Shown: positions 50,851 to 62,077, counted from the stretch's first letter. The stretch is DNA of 64,000 nt from Xenorhabdus thuongxuanensis (GCF_001908095.1 NZ_MKGR01000013.1:36242-100241); one strand, 5' to 3'. The notes: generated from the sequence alone by a model not told the origin. Translations and numbers: made by a program.

Positions 50851-53800
50851 ATGATAAAACAACAAATGAATTTACGCGAAAAAGATATTGCTATTATAGG
50901 AGTCTCAGCCCGTTTTCCTGGAGCTGAGGATGCTAATACATTTTGGAAGAATCTATTAGAGGGTATAGAAAGTATTAGCTCATTTAGTGATGATGAACTA
51001 AGGGAATCAGGAATAGGAGAAGAAGTATTAGCCTCATCAAATTATATACGCCGTCGTGGTATTTTAGGTAATGCTCTAAATTTTGATGCCAATTTTTTTG
51101 ATATTACTCCAAGGGATGCCGAAATTATGGATCCGCAACATAGGGTCTTTTTAGAATGCTGTTGGCATGCATTTGAAGATGCAGGTTATGTTCCTGACTC
51201 TTATGCAGGCAAGGTAGGAGTATTTGGTGGTACTGGTACTGCATGGCATCTAAATACAGTAAACTCACATCCTGATGTGCTGAAATATACCAGTGGTGCT
51301 TCAATCGTTACTAATAATGATAAAGATTATGTCACAACGCGAGTTTCATACAAATTGAATCTGAAAGGGCCAAGTATTAATGTCCAAACTGCTTGTTCTA
51401 CATCTATGGTTGCTGTGGTGATGGGCATTAATAGTTTGTTGAATAGAGAAAGTGATCTGGTCATTGCAGGAGGAGTCTCTATCGATATACCGGAACGTAG
51501 GGGTTATCACTATATGCAGGGGGGAATGGAGTCTGCTGATGGTCGCTGCTATTCATTTGATTCTCGAGCAAATGGTACGGTATTTAGTCGCGGTGCGGGT
51601 GTAGTTATGCTGAAGCGGCTACAAGATGCAGTAAAAGATGGTGATCATATTTATGCAGTATTGAAAGGAGGTGCAATTAATAACGATGGAAATACGAAAG
51701 TCGGCTATACCGCACCAAGTATTGAAGGGCAAATTGCAGTTGCTAAACAAGCTATTATTAAATCACAAATAGATCCAATAACAATCAATTTCGTGGAAGC
51801 TCATGGCACGGCAACGACATTAGGAGATCCAATAGAGTTTACTTCTCTATGTCAAACTTTTCGTGAATTCACAGATAAAACTCAGTTTTGTCGTTTGGGA
51901 TCAGTTAAGACCAATATTGGTCATACTGATGCAGCTTCTGGTATAGCCAGTTTGATTAAGGCTTCTTTTGCTTTGAAAGATAGGCTGTTACCAGCTTCAT
52001 TGCACTATGTATCACCGAATCCTCATATTGATTTTGAAACCAGTCCATTCGTCATGAATACTGAGTTACATAAGCTGGAATTAACTGATACACCTCATCG
52101 TGCTTTGGTTAATTCATTTGGTGTAGGGGGAACAAATGCGTGTGTTATTCTTGAAAGTGCACCTGATATAATCCCCAGTGATCCGCATGACGGTTTGATA
52201 ATGTTACCTTTTTCTGCTAAAAGTGCTGCCGCACTGGAAATAATGAAACAGAGAATGTGTGATTATTTGAAACATCATGAAAATATAAATTTAGCTGATG
52301 TTGCCTATACCCTGCAGGTTGGTCGTAATCACTTTTCTCACAGTACAATATTGGTAGGAAATAATCGTGATAATTTATTGAAGAAACTGGAACAATCCAG
52401 TCCAATAGTTCACTCATCAAAAAAATCGCCGAGGTCTGTGGTATTTATGTTCCCTGGGCAAGGCAATCAATATATTAATATGGCTCATGATCTATATCTT
52501 ACCTATAGTGTGTTTAGAGAAATTATGGATTATTGTTGTAGATATCTGGAGCCAATTCTTGGATTGGATTTAAAATTAATTCTTTTTCAAGAAGAAAATA
52601 GTCCTGAAAAAGAACGTATCAATAATACTCAATTTACACAACCTGCATTATTTATTGTGGAGTATTGTTTAGCTAAATTATGGATTTCTTGGGGCATCAA
52701 ACCTGATGTAATGATTGGTCACAGTGTTGGCGAATATGTTGCCGCTTGTATTTCTGGAGTATTTTCTCTGGAAAATGCCTTAAAGGCAGTAGCGTTAAGG
52801 GGAAAACTTGTACAAGGGTTACCAACAGGTAGTATGTTGGCAGTATTGATGGATGAACAGGTATTAATTTCCCAAATACAAAGTTACAAGTTAGAAATTG
52901 CAGCAATCAATTATCCTGGTCTTTGTGTAGTGGCAGGAGCAACTAATGAAGTCATTCGTTTTCAAAAGCAATTAGAAGATAATAATATCTTTTGCAAGCA
53001 ATTGGACACTTCACATGGATTCCATTCTTATATGATGGAACCAATATTACCTGCGTTCAAGGAGTTCATTGATAGCGTTGAATTACATTCACCACTAATT
53101 CCATTTATTTCGACGGTAACTGGTGAATGGATGACTGATTCATTAGCCAAAAATAGTGATTATTGGGTTAAACATGTACGAAATCCGGTATTATTTTCCC
53201 ATGCTTTCAATACATTGATAACTTCAAACGAACAAAATTTTATTTTTCTTGAAGTTGGCCCAGGTAACTCCCTAAGTTCAGCAGCCAGGCAACATTTTAA
53301 ATCACAGAATGAAGTATGTATTTATTCCTCTTTACCTACTGCAAAAGACGTTGTGATTACAGGGGAACATTTTCTCATGGCGTTAGGTAAGTTATGGGCT
53401 TGTGGCATGGTAGTTTCTTGGGATAGTTTTTATACTGGAAAACGGCGTTTACGTCTGCCTTTGCCTGGTTATCCTTTTGAACGAAAGGAATTTAAATTAC
53501 CGGCTATTGATCAAAACCAGAATAGTTCTGGTACATATGAGGAGAAGTTAGTTAATGCCTGCAAACGGAAGAAAGCTGATATAGGTGATTGGTTTTATAT
53601 TCCAAGATGGAAGCAAACTATTCCCGCTAAATTTATGAAAAATAAATTTGTTAATGATGAAACAGAATGTTGGTTACTGTTTGTTGATAAAATGGGTATT
53701 GCTGGAAATATTCAACAGTTATTGACAAGCTCAGGGCATATGGTACTGACTGTTTCTCAAGGAGATCAATACCAGAAAGATTACAACCATGGAAGCTATG

Positions 53801-56340
53801 TTATTTCATCAGAAACTCGCGGAGATTATATTCACCTTTTACAAGATATTAAGAAAAGAGGTTTGCGACCAACCCGTATCATTGATCTATGGAATTTATC
53901 ATCAGAGATAGACAAATCACAGTTTTTAAGTTGTGTCGATTCATTATATATCAATAACTTTTTTAGCCCCCTTTACCTACAGCAAGCACTAGTGAGTGAA
54001 AATTTGTTGGAAAATCTACACTTACTTTTTGTAATAAATAATACTTTCAGTATAACGGGAGAAAAACTCTATTCACCGGAAAAAGCCTTGCTCATTGGTC
54101 CCTCAAGAGTGTTTTATCATGAATATCCACAAGTGCAATGTCATTTGGTCGATATAGAGATACTTAGTAATAAGTTACCGGAAAATATTGCCCAATATCT
54201 GATTGATGAAAGCAATATTTTAACCCATGGTAGCCTTGTGGCTTACCGAGGAGGAAATCGTTGGGAGGAGGATTATCAGGCAATTCAACTAACACAAGAT
54301 AATGCAGATCAAATAATTACATTGAAAGATAATGGTGTATATCTTATCACAGGAGGGGTCGGGGGATTGGGGGCATTAGTCGCAGGTTATTTGTCTGAAA
54401 TTAGCAATGCTACTTTGATTCTCACTTATTTAACTGACTTACCTAAAAGAAATGAATGGCAATCCTGGTTGCAATCGCATCCAATTGACGATGTTACAAG
54501 CAGAAAAATTGCGACGATCATGTCTTTAGAATATAGAGGTAATCAAGTGCATCTTGCACAAGTTGATATCTGTGATTATAACGGTATGTACGATTTATTA
54601 TCACAATTCCCACAAATTGATGGTGTATTTCATTCAGCAGGTATTGCTGGAGGTGGAATTATCCCATTGAAAGATAAAATGGATTGTATCCGTGTGTTAA
54701 ATCCTAAAGTGATGGGTAGCTTAATTTTGCATGAACTTCTAAAGGATAAGCAACCTGATTTCTTCATTATGTTTTCTTCAATCACTTCTATAGTCGGTGA
54801 TACTGCTCGTATCGACTATTGCTCTGGTAATGCGTTTATGGATGCCTTTGCTCATTATCGTAATCAATATTGTGGAGGTCGTACAGTTTCTATTAACTGG
54901 GGGCAATGGGGTGATGTAGGAATGGCGGTGAATTGGCGTAATCAGAAAAAAGATCGTAAAAATACAATGCAAGAAGAAGTAACCCGAGGATTACTGACAT
55001 TTGTGAGACGTGAAGGATTACAAGAAATTTATAGAGTTAATCTTGCAGTACAGGATTGGGTAATTAACGAGCATAGATTAGTCCAGCAGCCTACATTGGT
55101 AGGAACAACTATTTTATCCTTATTATATGATTGGATAGTCCATTTCAAATCGAGCGAAAGTTTACAAATCAAAAATTTATTTCTAACTCAACCAATTATA
55201 TATCATTATGGTTGGCCTAGGTTAGTGAAGATTTTTATTATATTTGAAAGTAATAGCTATAAATTTAGTCTTAAAAGCCGTGGTATATTAGATGTGCAGT
55301 GGCAAGAACATGCGTTTGGCACAATTGGTTTTAGTGATAATGTTTCTGATAAGGTAGTAGACCTCTTTGATTCTATACACACTCGTTTTACAATAAAAAC
55401 TCCATTCATTTCATTAATAACCCATTTAGATACGAGCAGGCTCCTTTCGTTAAGCAATCGTTGGGATAATCACCAGGAAATATTTCAGGGAAATAATGAA
55501 TGGTTAATAAAAATAGCACTAGATCCTATATACTCGAATGATTTTAAACGCTATAAATATCATCCAGCTATCATTGATGCTGCATCTATTTGCTGTATCG
55601 CCAACATAACTAAGGATTATTTCTTACCTATTAGCTACGGTAATATAATTTTCTACTCTCCATTAAGTTCTGAATGTTATGCTCACGTTAAATTAAATGG
55701 AGAGTATAAACCTAGAGATACTTCCGTTAGTATGGATATTACTTTCTTTTCAACAGAAGGTGAACTGTTGTTGAAGTTAGAAAAATATACTCTTATCAAA
55801 TTATTTCCAAATAATTCGTTAGTAGAATCCAGCCATATGTTGGCCAATAAAGAAGAGCCTTTATCAGTAAAAGTTGACACGACAGATAAAGATATCCTTT
55901 TTTATGAAGGAGTTGATGCGTTAAAACGCCAATTTTCACATCTGGAATTTGAACAGTTGGTTGTGGTAACCAGTGATCTTCATCAGCTGATTGATGAATC
56001 AATTCCGAAATATAACGATAATATTATTGAAACTGCGAGTGAGATAGAAAGAAGTATACACACCAGGCCTGTGTTATCAGTGGACTACGTGGAGCCAGAA
56101 AATGATATTGAAAGAGAAATTGTTAAGATTTGGCAATCCATTCTCGGTATTTCTGGAGTTGGTATAGATGATAATTTTACCGAGCTTGGTGGTAATTCGC
56201 TATTAGCGGTACAAATTATATCGGCAGTGTCTAATGTTTTTGAAGTTGATATTCGCGTTGATTTTTTTTATAAAGATCAAACTATTAGAGGATTATCGGA
56301 ATTGATAATTTCCAAATTAGAAGAATTATTAAAGGATTAA
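50851..56340 (+). CDS. Type I polyketide synthase: KS-AT-KR-DH-like-ACP
   Basis: An 1829-residue synthase that would extend the NRPS 2 intermediate by one unit. KS (about 10-435) has Cys182 (TACSTS), His318 and His358. AT (about 530-830) has GHSVGEY with Ser625 and the HGFHS motif, which favours malonyl-CoA. KR (about 1155-1355) has TGGVGGLG and catalytic Lys1286, Ser1310, Tyr1323 and Asn1327; no LDD motif, so it is A-type-like. Residues 1400-1655 resemble a dehydratase domain with His1408 and Asp1576 (HPAIIDAA), but the surrounding motifs are degenerate. ACP carries LGGNSL, Ser1783. A KR-then-DH order is unusual. No methyltransferase was seen. Confidence 0.9.
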   Translation: MIKQQMNLREKDIAIIGVSARFPGAEDANTFWKNLLEGIESISSFSDDELRESGIGEEVLASSNYIRRRGILGNALNFDANFFDITPRDAEIMDPQHRVFLECCWHAFEDAGYVPDSYAGKVGVFGGTGTAWHLNTVNSHPDVLKYTSGASIVTNNDKDYVTTRVSYKLNLKGPSINVQTACSTSMVAVVMGINSLLNRESDLVIAGGVSIDIPERRGYHYMQGGMESADGRCYSFDSRANGTVFSRGAGVVMLKRLQDAVKDGDHIYAVLKGGAINNDGNTKVGYTAPSIEGQIAVAKQAIIKSQIDPITINFVEAHGTATTLGDPIEFTSLCQTFREFTDKTQFCRLGSVKTNIGHTDAASGIASLIKASFALKDRLLPASLHYVSPNPHIDFETSPFVMNTELHKLELTDTPHRALVNSFGVGGTNACVILESAPDIIPSDPHDGLIMLPFSAKSAAALEIMKQRMCDYLKHHENINLADVAYTLQVGRNHFSHSTILVGNNRDNLLKKLEQSSPIVHSSKKSPRSVVFMFPGQGNQYINMAHDLYLTYSVFREIMDYCCRYLEPILGLDLKLILFQEENSPEKERINNTQFTQPALFIVEYCLAKLWISWGIKPDVMIGHSVGEYVAACISGVFSLENALKAVALRGKLVQGLPTGSMLAVLMDEQVLISQIQSYKLEIAAINYPGLCVVAGATNEVIRFQKQLEDNNIFCKQLDTSHGFHSYMMEPILPAFKEFIDSVELHSPLIPFISTVTGEWMTDSLAKNSDYWVKHVRNPVLFSHAFNTLITSNEQNFIFLEVGPGNSLSSAARQHFKSQNEVCIYSSLPTAKDVVITGEHFLMALGKLWACGMVVSWDSFYTGKRRLRLPLPGYPFERKEFKLPAIDQNQNSSGTYEEKLVNACKRKKADIGDWFYIPRWKQTIPAKFMKNKFVNDETECWLLFVDKMGIAGNIQQLLTSSGHMVLTVSQGDQYQKDYNHGSYVISSETRGDYIHLLQDIKKRGLRPTRIIDLWNLSSEIDKSQFLSCVDSLYINNFFSPLYLQQALVSENLLENLHLLFVINNTFSITGEKLYSPEKALLIGPSRVFYHEYPQVQCHLVDIEILSNKLPENIAQYLIDESNILTHGSLVAYRGGNRWEEDYQAIQLTQDNADQIITLKDNGVYLITGGVGGLGALVAGYLSEISNATLILTYLTDLPKRNEWQSWLQSHPIDDVTSRKIATIMSLEYRGNQVHLAQVDICDYNGMYDLLSQFPQIDGVFHSAGIAGGGIIPLKDKMDCIRVLNPKVMGSLILHELLKDKQPDFFIMFSSITSIVGDTARIDYCSGNAFMDAFAHYRNQYCGGRTVSINWGQWGDVGMAVNWRNQKKDRKNTMQEEVTRGLLTFVRREGLQEIYRVNLAVQDWVINEHRLVQQPTLVGTTILSLLYDWIVHFKSSESLQIKNLFLTQPIIYHYGWPRLVKIFIIFESNSYKFSLKSRGILDVQWQEHAFGTIGFSDNVSDKVVDLFDSIHTRFTIKTPFISLITHLDTSRLLSLSNRWDNHQEIFQGNNEWLIKIALDPIYSNDFKRYKYHPAIIDAASICCIANITKDYFLPISYGNIIFYSPLSSECYAHVKLNGEYKPRDTSVSMDITFFSTEGELLLKLEKYTLIKLFPNNSLVESSHMLANKEEPLSVKVDTTDKDILFYEGVDALKRQFSHLEFEQLVVVTSDLHQLIDESIPKYNDNIIETASEIERSIHTRPVLSVDYVEPENDIEREIVKIWQSILGISGVGIDDNFTELGGNSLLAVQIISAVSNVFEVDIRVDFFYKDQTIRGLSELIISKLEELLKD

Positions 56341-56420
56341 GTAGATCAGTTCAAATTACTATCAGTAAAACTGAATGGAAACCTAATAAAGATGTTTAAC
56401 CAGACAGGGGTGGATAGGGG

Positions 56421-59400
56421 ATGACTAATATTAAGCACACCGAAATAAGATCATTGAAATTAGATGAATTAAAAAAGTTAGTTAGACAAAAACGGATAAA
56501 ATCCGATTCGGAATCAAGAGAAATAATTAAGAAAAATGCTGATTCATCCAGAAAGTATTTTCCTTTAACCAGTGCACAAAAAAACATTTGGATGCTTAAC
56601 CAATATCTTGATGATAAAAAAGTTTATAATGTTCCGTTAGCTATAACATGCAAATTTAAATATGAAATGGATTTACTGTTAGTGAAGCAAACTCTGACAT
56701 ATTTAACCCAAAAACATGATATTTTACGTACAACTTTTCAGCAAGTAGAAAAGGAAATATATCAATATGTATCTGATGATGCAGTGTTTGATCTTTGTTA
56801 TGATGATATCACTGATTTGCCAGAGAGAGACAAAAAACAACAAATAGAAATAATAGCTAAAGCTGAGGGAAGTAGGTATTTTGATTTATCTTGTGGCCCT
56901 CTAGCATATTTACATATTATCAAATTTCATAGTCATGAATACGTATTCTTACTGACATTTCATCATATTATTTCTGATGGATGGACAGTTAGTCTTTTTT
57001 TAAAAGAGTTTATAGAAACGTATCTGAATATATTTAGCGGAGAAATAACACAGAGGGAAGAAGAAAATCTACAATTCTCAGATTATTCTTTGGCTGAAAA
57101 TCAATGGAGTACTGAAGGGAAATATCAACAAGGGCTGGAGTACTGGGTTAAAAAACTAGGTGATGTGCAAGGCATGCTAGATATCACGACTGACCGACCT
57201 CGTCCCCTAAAAATGGATACTGCGGGAAATATAATAAGTCTATTTTTTGATGGTGATTTTTGTCAACGTTTGCAAACTTGTGCAGCACATTATAAAGCAA
57301 CTCAATTCCATATTATTCTGGCAGCTTATGAGCTTTTGTTGCACAAGTATAGTAGGCAACAGGAAATTATAATTGGTATTCCTTTCGCAAATCGTAATCA
57401 ATCTGTTACACAAAATATAATGGGATTGTTTATGAATACCTTACCATTATGTTTCAGGGTAGATCCAGAAATCACTTTATCTACCCTAGTTCAAATAACC
57501 CGTAAAGAGTGCGAGCAATCTACAGCTTATCAAGATATTCCATTCAATTGCATTTTAGATAAAATTTCCTACGTACGTAATCCCCAAGTTAATCCGATAT
57601 TTCAAGCAATCTTGACTTACCAGATATTTCCACATTACCAAGAAACCTCTTTATTTAAGTACCAGCCACTAAAAATTGATTACGGTGTGGCAAAACTGGA
57701 TTTAAATTTATGGGTAGAAAAAGAACGTGATGGTTTGTTGTTTACTATGAACTATAGTACAGCATTGTTCGATTGTGACACTGTTCAACGTATGTTAGTT
57801 GATTTACGAACCATTCTGGAATCTTTTATAGATCAACCACAGTTGATAGTACGAAAATTGTCTCTATTAAGTCACACGGAACGCTCTAATTTATTACTTG
57901 GTTGTCTCCCTAAAACTAATATCTCACCAACAGCTGTACACCGACAGTTTGAGCAGCAAGCATGCTTAATTCCTGATGCAATAGCGGTGCGCTGTGTTGG
58001 TCGTACACTCAACTATAAACAACTTAACCAGAAAGCGAACCGTTTAGCTCATTATTTATTAGAGAGCGGCTTATCTTGTGGAGAACGCGTAGCATTGTTT
58101 ATGGCGAAAAGTGAATACTGTGTTGTAGCTTTGCTGGCGGTATTGAAAGCGGGGGGATGTTATGTGCCTGTTGATATTAACCTTCCACAGCAGCAGATTG
58201 ATTTCGTTCTAACTAATGCATCTGTACGTTATATTTTGGTCGAAAATGAAGAACTAGTTACAAATATACCATGTATCAAAGTTAATCAAGAACTCAATAA
58301 CATGCCAGAAAGTAATCCGAAGCTAGAACAACTACTGGATGAGTTCCCAGCTTATATCATTTATACCTCTGGTAGTAGTGGTAAACCTAAAGGAGTTAAA
58401 GTTAACCATTCACATTTAAGTCATTATTGCCAGGCAATTACTCCTATACTTGCTCAAAAACCTGGTGCTCGATATGGTATGTTTTCATCTTTTACCACCG
58501 ACTTGGCACATACGATGTTGTTTCCTGCCTTGATTAACCAAGGGCAATTGGAAGTTATTCATTCACAGCATCTCAGTAATCCACAGGAACTGTTTGATTA
58601 CCTTGCAACATTACCATTAGATTGTATGAAGATTACACCAACATATTTAGCAGTATTATTGAGAGCACCTGAAGCGAGTAAATTGATACCGAAAAATTTG
58701 TTGGTATTAGGTGGAGAAAAGGTACCTGTGTCGTTGATTCGACATGTCCGTGAACTTAATACAACTTGTTGTATAGTGAATCATTATGGACCAACTGAAT
58801 GTACTGTTGGAGTAACAACATACAAGGTACCAGTTGAACTTGATAAATTACAAAATGATTATCTCCCTATAGGCACTCCACTAAAAGATAGTCATGTTCT
58901 TGTGTTAGATGCTGATCAAAAACTCGTATCAGGTAAATTGTCTGGTGAAATTTGCATTGGTGGCGCACATTTAGCGGCTGGTTACATTGACGATACAGAA
59001 GAAAATAAAGATCGTTTTATTCCACATCCTTACCTCATAGGTGAGCGCCTCTATCGTAGTGGTGATAAAGGGCGTTTATTGCCAGATGGAAACATTGAAT
59101 TTTTGGGGCGTATTGATCGGCAGGTTAAAGTTCGTGGATATCGTGTTGAATTAACAGCTATAGAAGATGTGTTGAGGCAGCTACATGATGTGACTAATGC
59201 AGCCGTAGTCCAATGCCAATTGCCTACAGGAGAAACATCTCTGGTGGCTTACCTGTGTGGAATAGACGAAAGACATCAAGATATAGTGCAATCTGAGTTA
59301 CAAAAAAAATTACCACATTATATGCAACCAGAACAATGGATCTGGTTAAAATCGATGCCCCTTACTGCTAGCGGAAAAATTAATTATGCAAAATTACCGC

Positions 59401-60494
59401 TTCCTAGTTCTGAAAATAATCTTTATATACAAGATCCAAAAAATGAAATAGAACATCGACTACATGATATTTATTGTACAGTTCTCAAATGTAGCAAGGT
59501 TGATACACAGAAGAGTTTTTTCAGTCTTGGCGGGAACTCAATTAATGCGTTACAGCTTATTATTGATATAAATAAACATATTGGTTCAACCCTATCACTA
59601 GGGCAGCTACTTGAGAACAGCAGTATTATCCAACTGGCAACTATATTAAAGCAAACTGCATCCTTGATGAATTCTCCATTAGTAATGTTTAATCAGGGAG
59701 TACCGAATAATAAACCAACTTTACTGATGATTCATCCAGCTGGGGGAAATCTCTTGTGCTACCAGCCGCTAATGAGGGAACTAGGAACTGACTATCCCAC
59801 TTATGGGATACAAATAGTAAATTTTAATCAGGATGCTCCTCATAATCATAATATTAAATCACTGGCAGAATTTTATTTGGCACAGTCTGAAAATATTATC
59901 CAGCGGACAAAATTGGTGTTAGGTGGGTGGTCACTTGGAGCCACTATTGCTTTTGAAATGGCTCAACAGTTAGTTCAGAAAACGGGAGTAGCACATACGG
60001 TGTTGGTACTGGATCAACCAGCCCCTCAAGTAAATATTGACGATTCTGTGCAAATGAATAAGTACGAGAGATTGGTGAATTTTATTCGTAAAGTGGAGTT
60101 ATTTCTCGGTAAGTCTTTTAATATTTCTTATTCAGAGCTAGTAAAAATGTCAGAAATACAAAGATCAGAGCTATTTTTGGCAGAATTCAAACGAGTTAAT
60201 TTAGTGCCAGATAATATTAGCCATAAGGAATTTCAGTATTTCTTAGTTATTTTACATGCACATATTAATGCGACAGACCAATATCAAGGGAAAATATATC
60301 CCGGAGAAATTTTGGTAGTAGAAGCAGAAGAATCTTTGCCCGGGCGCAAGAAATTGAATGAACCAGGGTTAGGCTGGCAATATTTATCTCATAATCGTTT
60401 AAGAATCATTAGTGCAATGGGTAATCATGTTTCTATGATGCAAGAGCCTAATATCACTTATATTGCTAACCAGCTTCGGAAAGTTCTTCTATGA
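56421..60494 (+). CDS. NRPS 3: condensation - adenylation - carrier - thioesterase
   Basis: The termination module, 1357 residues. The condensation domain (about 45-480) has an intact HHIISDG at 181-187. The adenylation domain (about 505-1000) has YTSGSSGKPKG, NHYGPTECT, YRSGD and Lys986. The code read by eye is D-L-T-K-V-G-H-V-G-K, one position from the Asp code DLTKVGHIGK; His788 at the seventh position is an Asp hallmark. The carrier has LGGNS with Ser1040. The thioesterase (about 1095-1350) has GGWSLGAT with Ser1171, Asp1198 and a late GNHVSM His. It would release the product by hydrolysis or cyclisation. The stop overlaps the next start by 4 bases. Confidence 0.92.
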   Translation: MTNIKHTEIRSLKLDELKKLVRQKRIKSDSESREIIKKNADSSRKYFPLTSAQKNIWMLNQYLDDKKVYNVPLAITCKFKYEMDLLLVKQTLTYLTQKHDILRTTFQQVEKEIYQYVSDDAVFDLCYDDITDLPERDKKQQIEIIAKAEGSRYFDLSCGPLAYLHIIKFHSHEYVFLLTFHHIISDGWTVSLFLKEFIETYLNIFSGEITQREEENLQFSDYSLAENQWSTEGKYQQGLEYWVKKLGDVQGMLDITTDRPRPLKMDTAGNIISLFFDGDFCQRLQTCAAHYKATQFHIILAAYELLLHKYSRQQEIIIGIPFANRNQSVTQNIMGLFMNTLPLCFRVDPEITLSTLVQITRKECEQSTAYQDIPFNCILDKISYVRNPQVNPIFQAILTYQIFPHYQETSLFKYQPLKIDYGVAKLDLNLWVEKERDGLLFTMNYSTALFDCDTVQRMLVDLRTILESFIDQPQLIVRKLSLLSHTERSNLLLGCLPKTNISPTAVHRQFEQQACLIPDAIAVRCVGRTLNYKQLNQKANRLAHYLLESGLSCGERVALFMAKSEYCVVALLAVLKAGGCYVPVDINLPQQQIDFVLTNASVRYILVENEELVTNIPCIKVNQELNNMPESNPKLEQLLDEFPAYIIYTSGSSGKPKGVKVNHSHLSHYCQAITPILAQKPGARYGMFSSFTTDLAHTMLFPALINQGQLEVIHSQHLSNPQELFDYLATLPLDCMKITPTYLAVLLRAPEASKLIPKNLLVLGGEKVPVSLIRHVRELNTTCCIVNHYGPTECTVGVTTYKVPVELDKLQNDYLPIGTPLKDSHVLVLDADQKLVSGKLSGEICIGGAHLAAGYIDDTEENKDRFIPHPYLIGERLYRSGDKGRLLPDGNIEFLGRIDRQVKVRGYRVELTAIEDVLRQLHDVTNAAVVQCQLPTGETSLVAYLCGIDERHQDIVQSELQKKLPHYMQPEQWIWLKSMPLTASGKINYAKLPLPSSENNLYIQDPKNEIEHRLHDIYCTVLKCSKVDTQKSFFSLGGNSINALQLIIDINKHIGSTLSLGQLLENSSIIQLATILKQTASLMNSPLVMFNQGVPNNKPTLLMIHPAGGNLLCYQPLMRELGTDYPTYGIQIVNFNQDAPHNHNIKSLAEFYLAQSENIIQRTKLVLGGWSLGATIAFEMAQQLVQKTGVAHTVLVLDQPAPQVNIDDSVQMNKYERLVNFIRKVELFLGKSFNISYSELVKMSEIQRSELFLAEFKRVNLVPDNISHKEFQYFLVILHAHINATDQYQGKIYPGEILVVEAEESLPGRKKLNEPGLGWQYLSHNRLRIISAMGNHVSMMQEPNITYIANQLRKVLL

Positions 60495-62077
60495 GAAGTG
60501 ATGTTATAACCGTAGAACCAGAATGTCCTAAACTTACTTCCCGCCAATGGTGTACTGTTGTCGGTGGGTTAATTGGTGGCTTTATGGCTATTTTAGATAT
60601 TCAAATTACCAACTCATCAATGAAAGTGATTCAGGGGGCATTATCTGCTAGTTTGGATGAAAGTTCGTGGTTGATGACTTCATATTTTACATCAGAGATC
60701 ATTGCTATCCCTTTATGTGGTTGGCTTTGTCAGGCTTTTGGGACGGGGCGCTATGCTCTGTGGTGCATTATCGGGTTTTTAGCTACATCATTGCTTTGCT
60801 CCTCCGCGTGGAGTCTCAATTCAATGATTATTTTTCGCTCATTACAAGGATTCTGTGGTGGTGCATTGATTCCTATTTCATTTCGTTTGATTATTGAATT
60901 TTTTCCCCAAGAAAAACGCCCGTTAGGTATGTCATTGTTTAGCGTCATTAGTACTTTTGCTCCTGCTGTTGGACCTGCACTAGGAGGATGGTTGACCGAA
61001 AATTTGTCTTGGCACGCGATATTTTATATTAACGCAGTTCCTGCATTATTATCATTAGTATTAATTAATTGCTCTCTCAAATATCAAGAAATTAACTGGA
61101 ATGTTATTCGAAAAGGTGATTTTATTGGTATTATTTCTATTATGTTGTGCTTAGGATCATTGATAGTTGTTTTAGAAAAAGGTAGTATATTAAACTGGTT
61201 TGAATCTGACATCATTTGTATATTGACTGCTATTTCCACGGTTGGTTTAATTGTATTTATATATAATCAATCCACTTATCGTTACCCTCTAATAAACATA
61301 AGATTGTTTAAAGATTTTTATTTTTCATTTTCCCTTGTTATTTTTTTTATATTTGGATTGGCAATTTATGGTACATTGTTTTTAGTATCATACTATTTAA
61401 CTAGGATATATGACTATAACGCATCCCAAATTGGTGGTGTAGTGGTTTTGATGGGATTACCACAATTAATTGTTTTACCATTTATTCCTTTTTTAGTTCA
61501 ACGATTCAATCCGAAATATCTTATTTGTATTGGTTTTTCTGGATTAGCGATAAGTGCTTTTATGAACAGTAGCATGGATGGAAATTTTGCTGGATCACAA
61601 ATGATTTGGTCTATGCTGATACGTGCACTAGGGCAACCATTTATCATGGTTCCACTTTCTTTGTTAGCAACTCGTCATATACAGCAAAGAGACAGTGCTT
61701 CCTCTGCGGTCTTAATAAATATTTTTCGTAGTTTGGGTGGTTCATGTGGTACTGCTATGTTGACCACTTTTTTTATTTCGCGTTTCAACATTCATATTTA
61801 TGATATTAAAACATCTTTACTATCTAGTGACAGTGTATTTATTTATTATCTTAGCAGTGTCAAAAATCTGATGGTTCTTCATGGATTACAAACTAATTCT
61901 CAGAATGTTAAACATACGGCTATTGCTATATTGGGGCAGAAGATGACACAACAAGCCCAAATTATGGCATTCAATGATTTGTTTTTGATCATGGGAGGAA
62001 TAATGCTGATTACAGTTTTTTGGGTATTATTTTCCACCTATGATTTCAAATTATATTTGATTAAGAAGGAATCATAA
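60491..62077 (+). CDS. MFS exporter, DHA2 (EmrB/QacA) family
   Basis: An inner-membrane drug:proton antiporter with about 14 helices (528 residues). The N-terminal GGFMAILDIQITNSSMKVI is the EmrB signature of this family, followed by DESSWLMTSYFTSEIIAIPL. It overlaps the NRPS 3 stop (ATGA), so it is co-translated with the assembly line. It is a good candidate to export the product, working with the HlyD-type adaptor downstream. Confidence 0.92.
   Translation: MRSDVITVEPECPKLTSRQWCTVVGGLIGGFMAILDIQITNSSMKVIQGALSASLDESSWLMTSYFTSEIIAIPLCGWLCQAFGTGRYALWCIIGFLATSLLCSSAWSLNSMIIFRSLQGFCGGALIPISFRLIIEFFPQEKRPLGMSLFSVISTFAPAVGPALGGWLTENLSWHAIFYINAVPALLSLVLINCSLKYQEINWNVIRKGDFIGIISIMLCLGSLIVVLEKGSILNWFESDIICILTAISTVGLIVFIYNQSTYRYPLINIRLFKDFYFSFSLVIFFIFGLAIYGTLFLVSYYLTRIYDYNASQIGGVVVLMGLPQLIVLPFIPFLVQRFNPKYLICIGFSGLAISAFMNSSMDGNFAGSQMIWSMLIRALGQPFIMVPLSLLATRHIQQRDSASSAVLINIFRSLGGSCGTAMLTTFFISRFNIHIYDIKTSLLSSDSVFIYYLSSVKNLMVLHGLQTNSQNVKHTAIAILGQKMTQQAQIMAFNDLFLIMGGIMLITVFWVLFSTYDFKLYLIKKES

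Noticed and set aside
45883..60494. The cluster as a catechol siderophore pathway
   Set aside because: There is no isochorismate or dihydroxybenzoate gene, and the first adenylation code does not match the aryl-acid code; the nearby binding protein is 4.6 kb away on the other strand.
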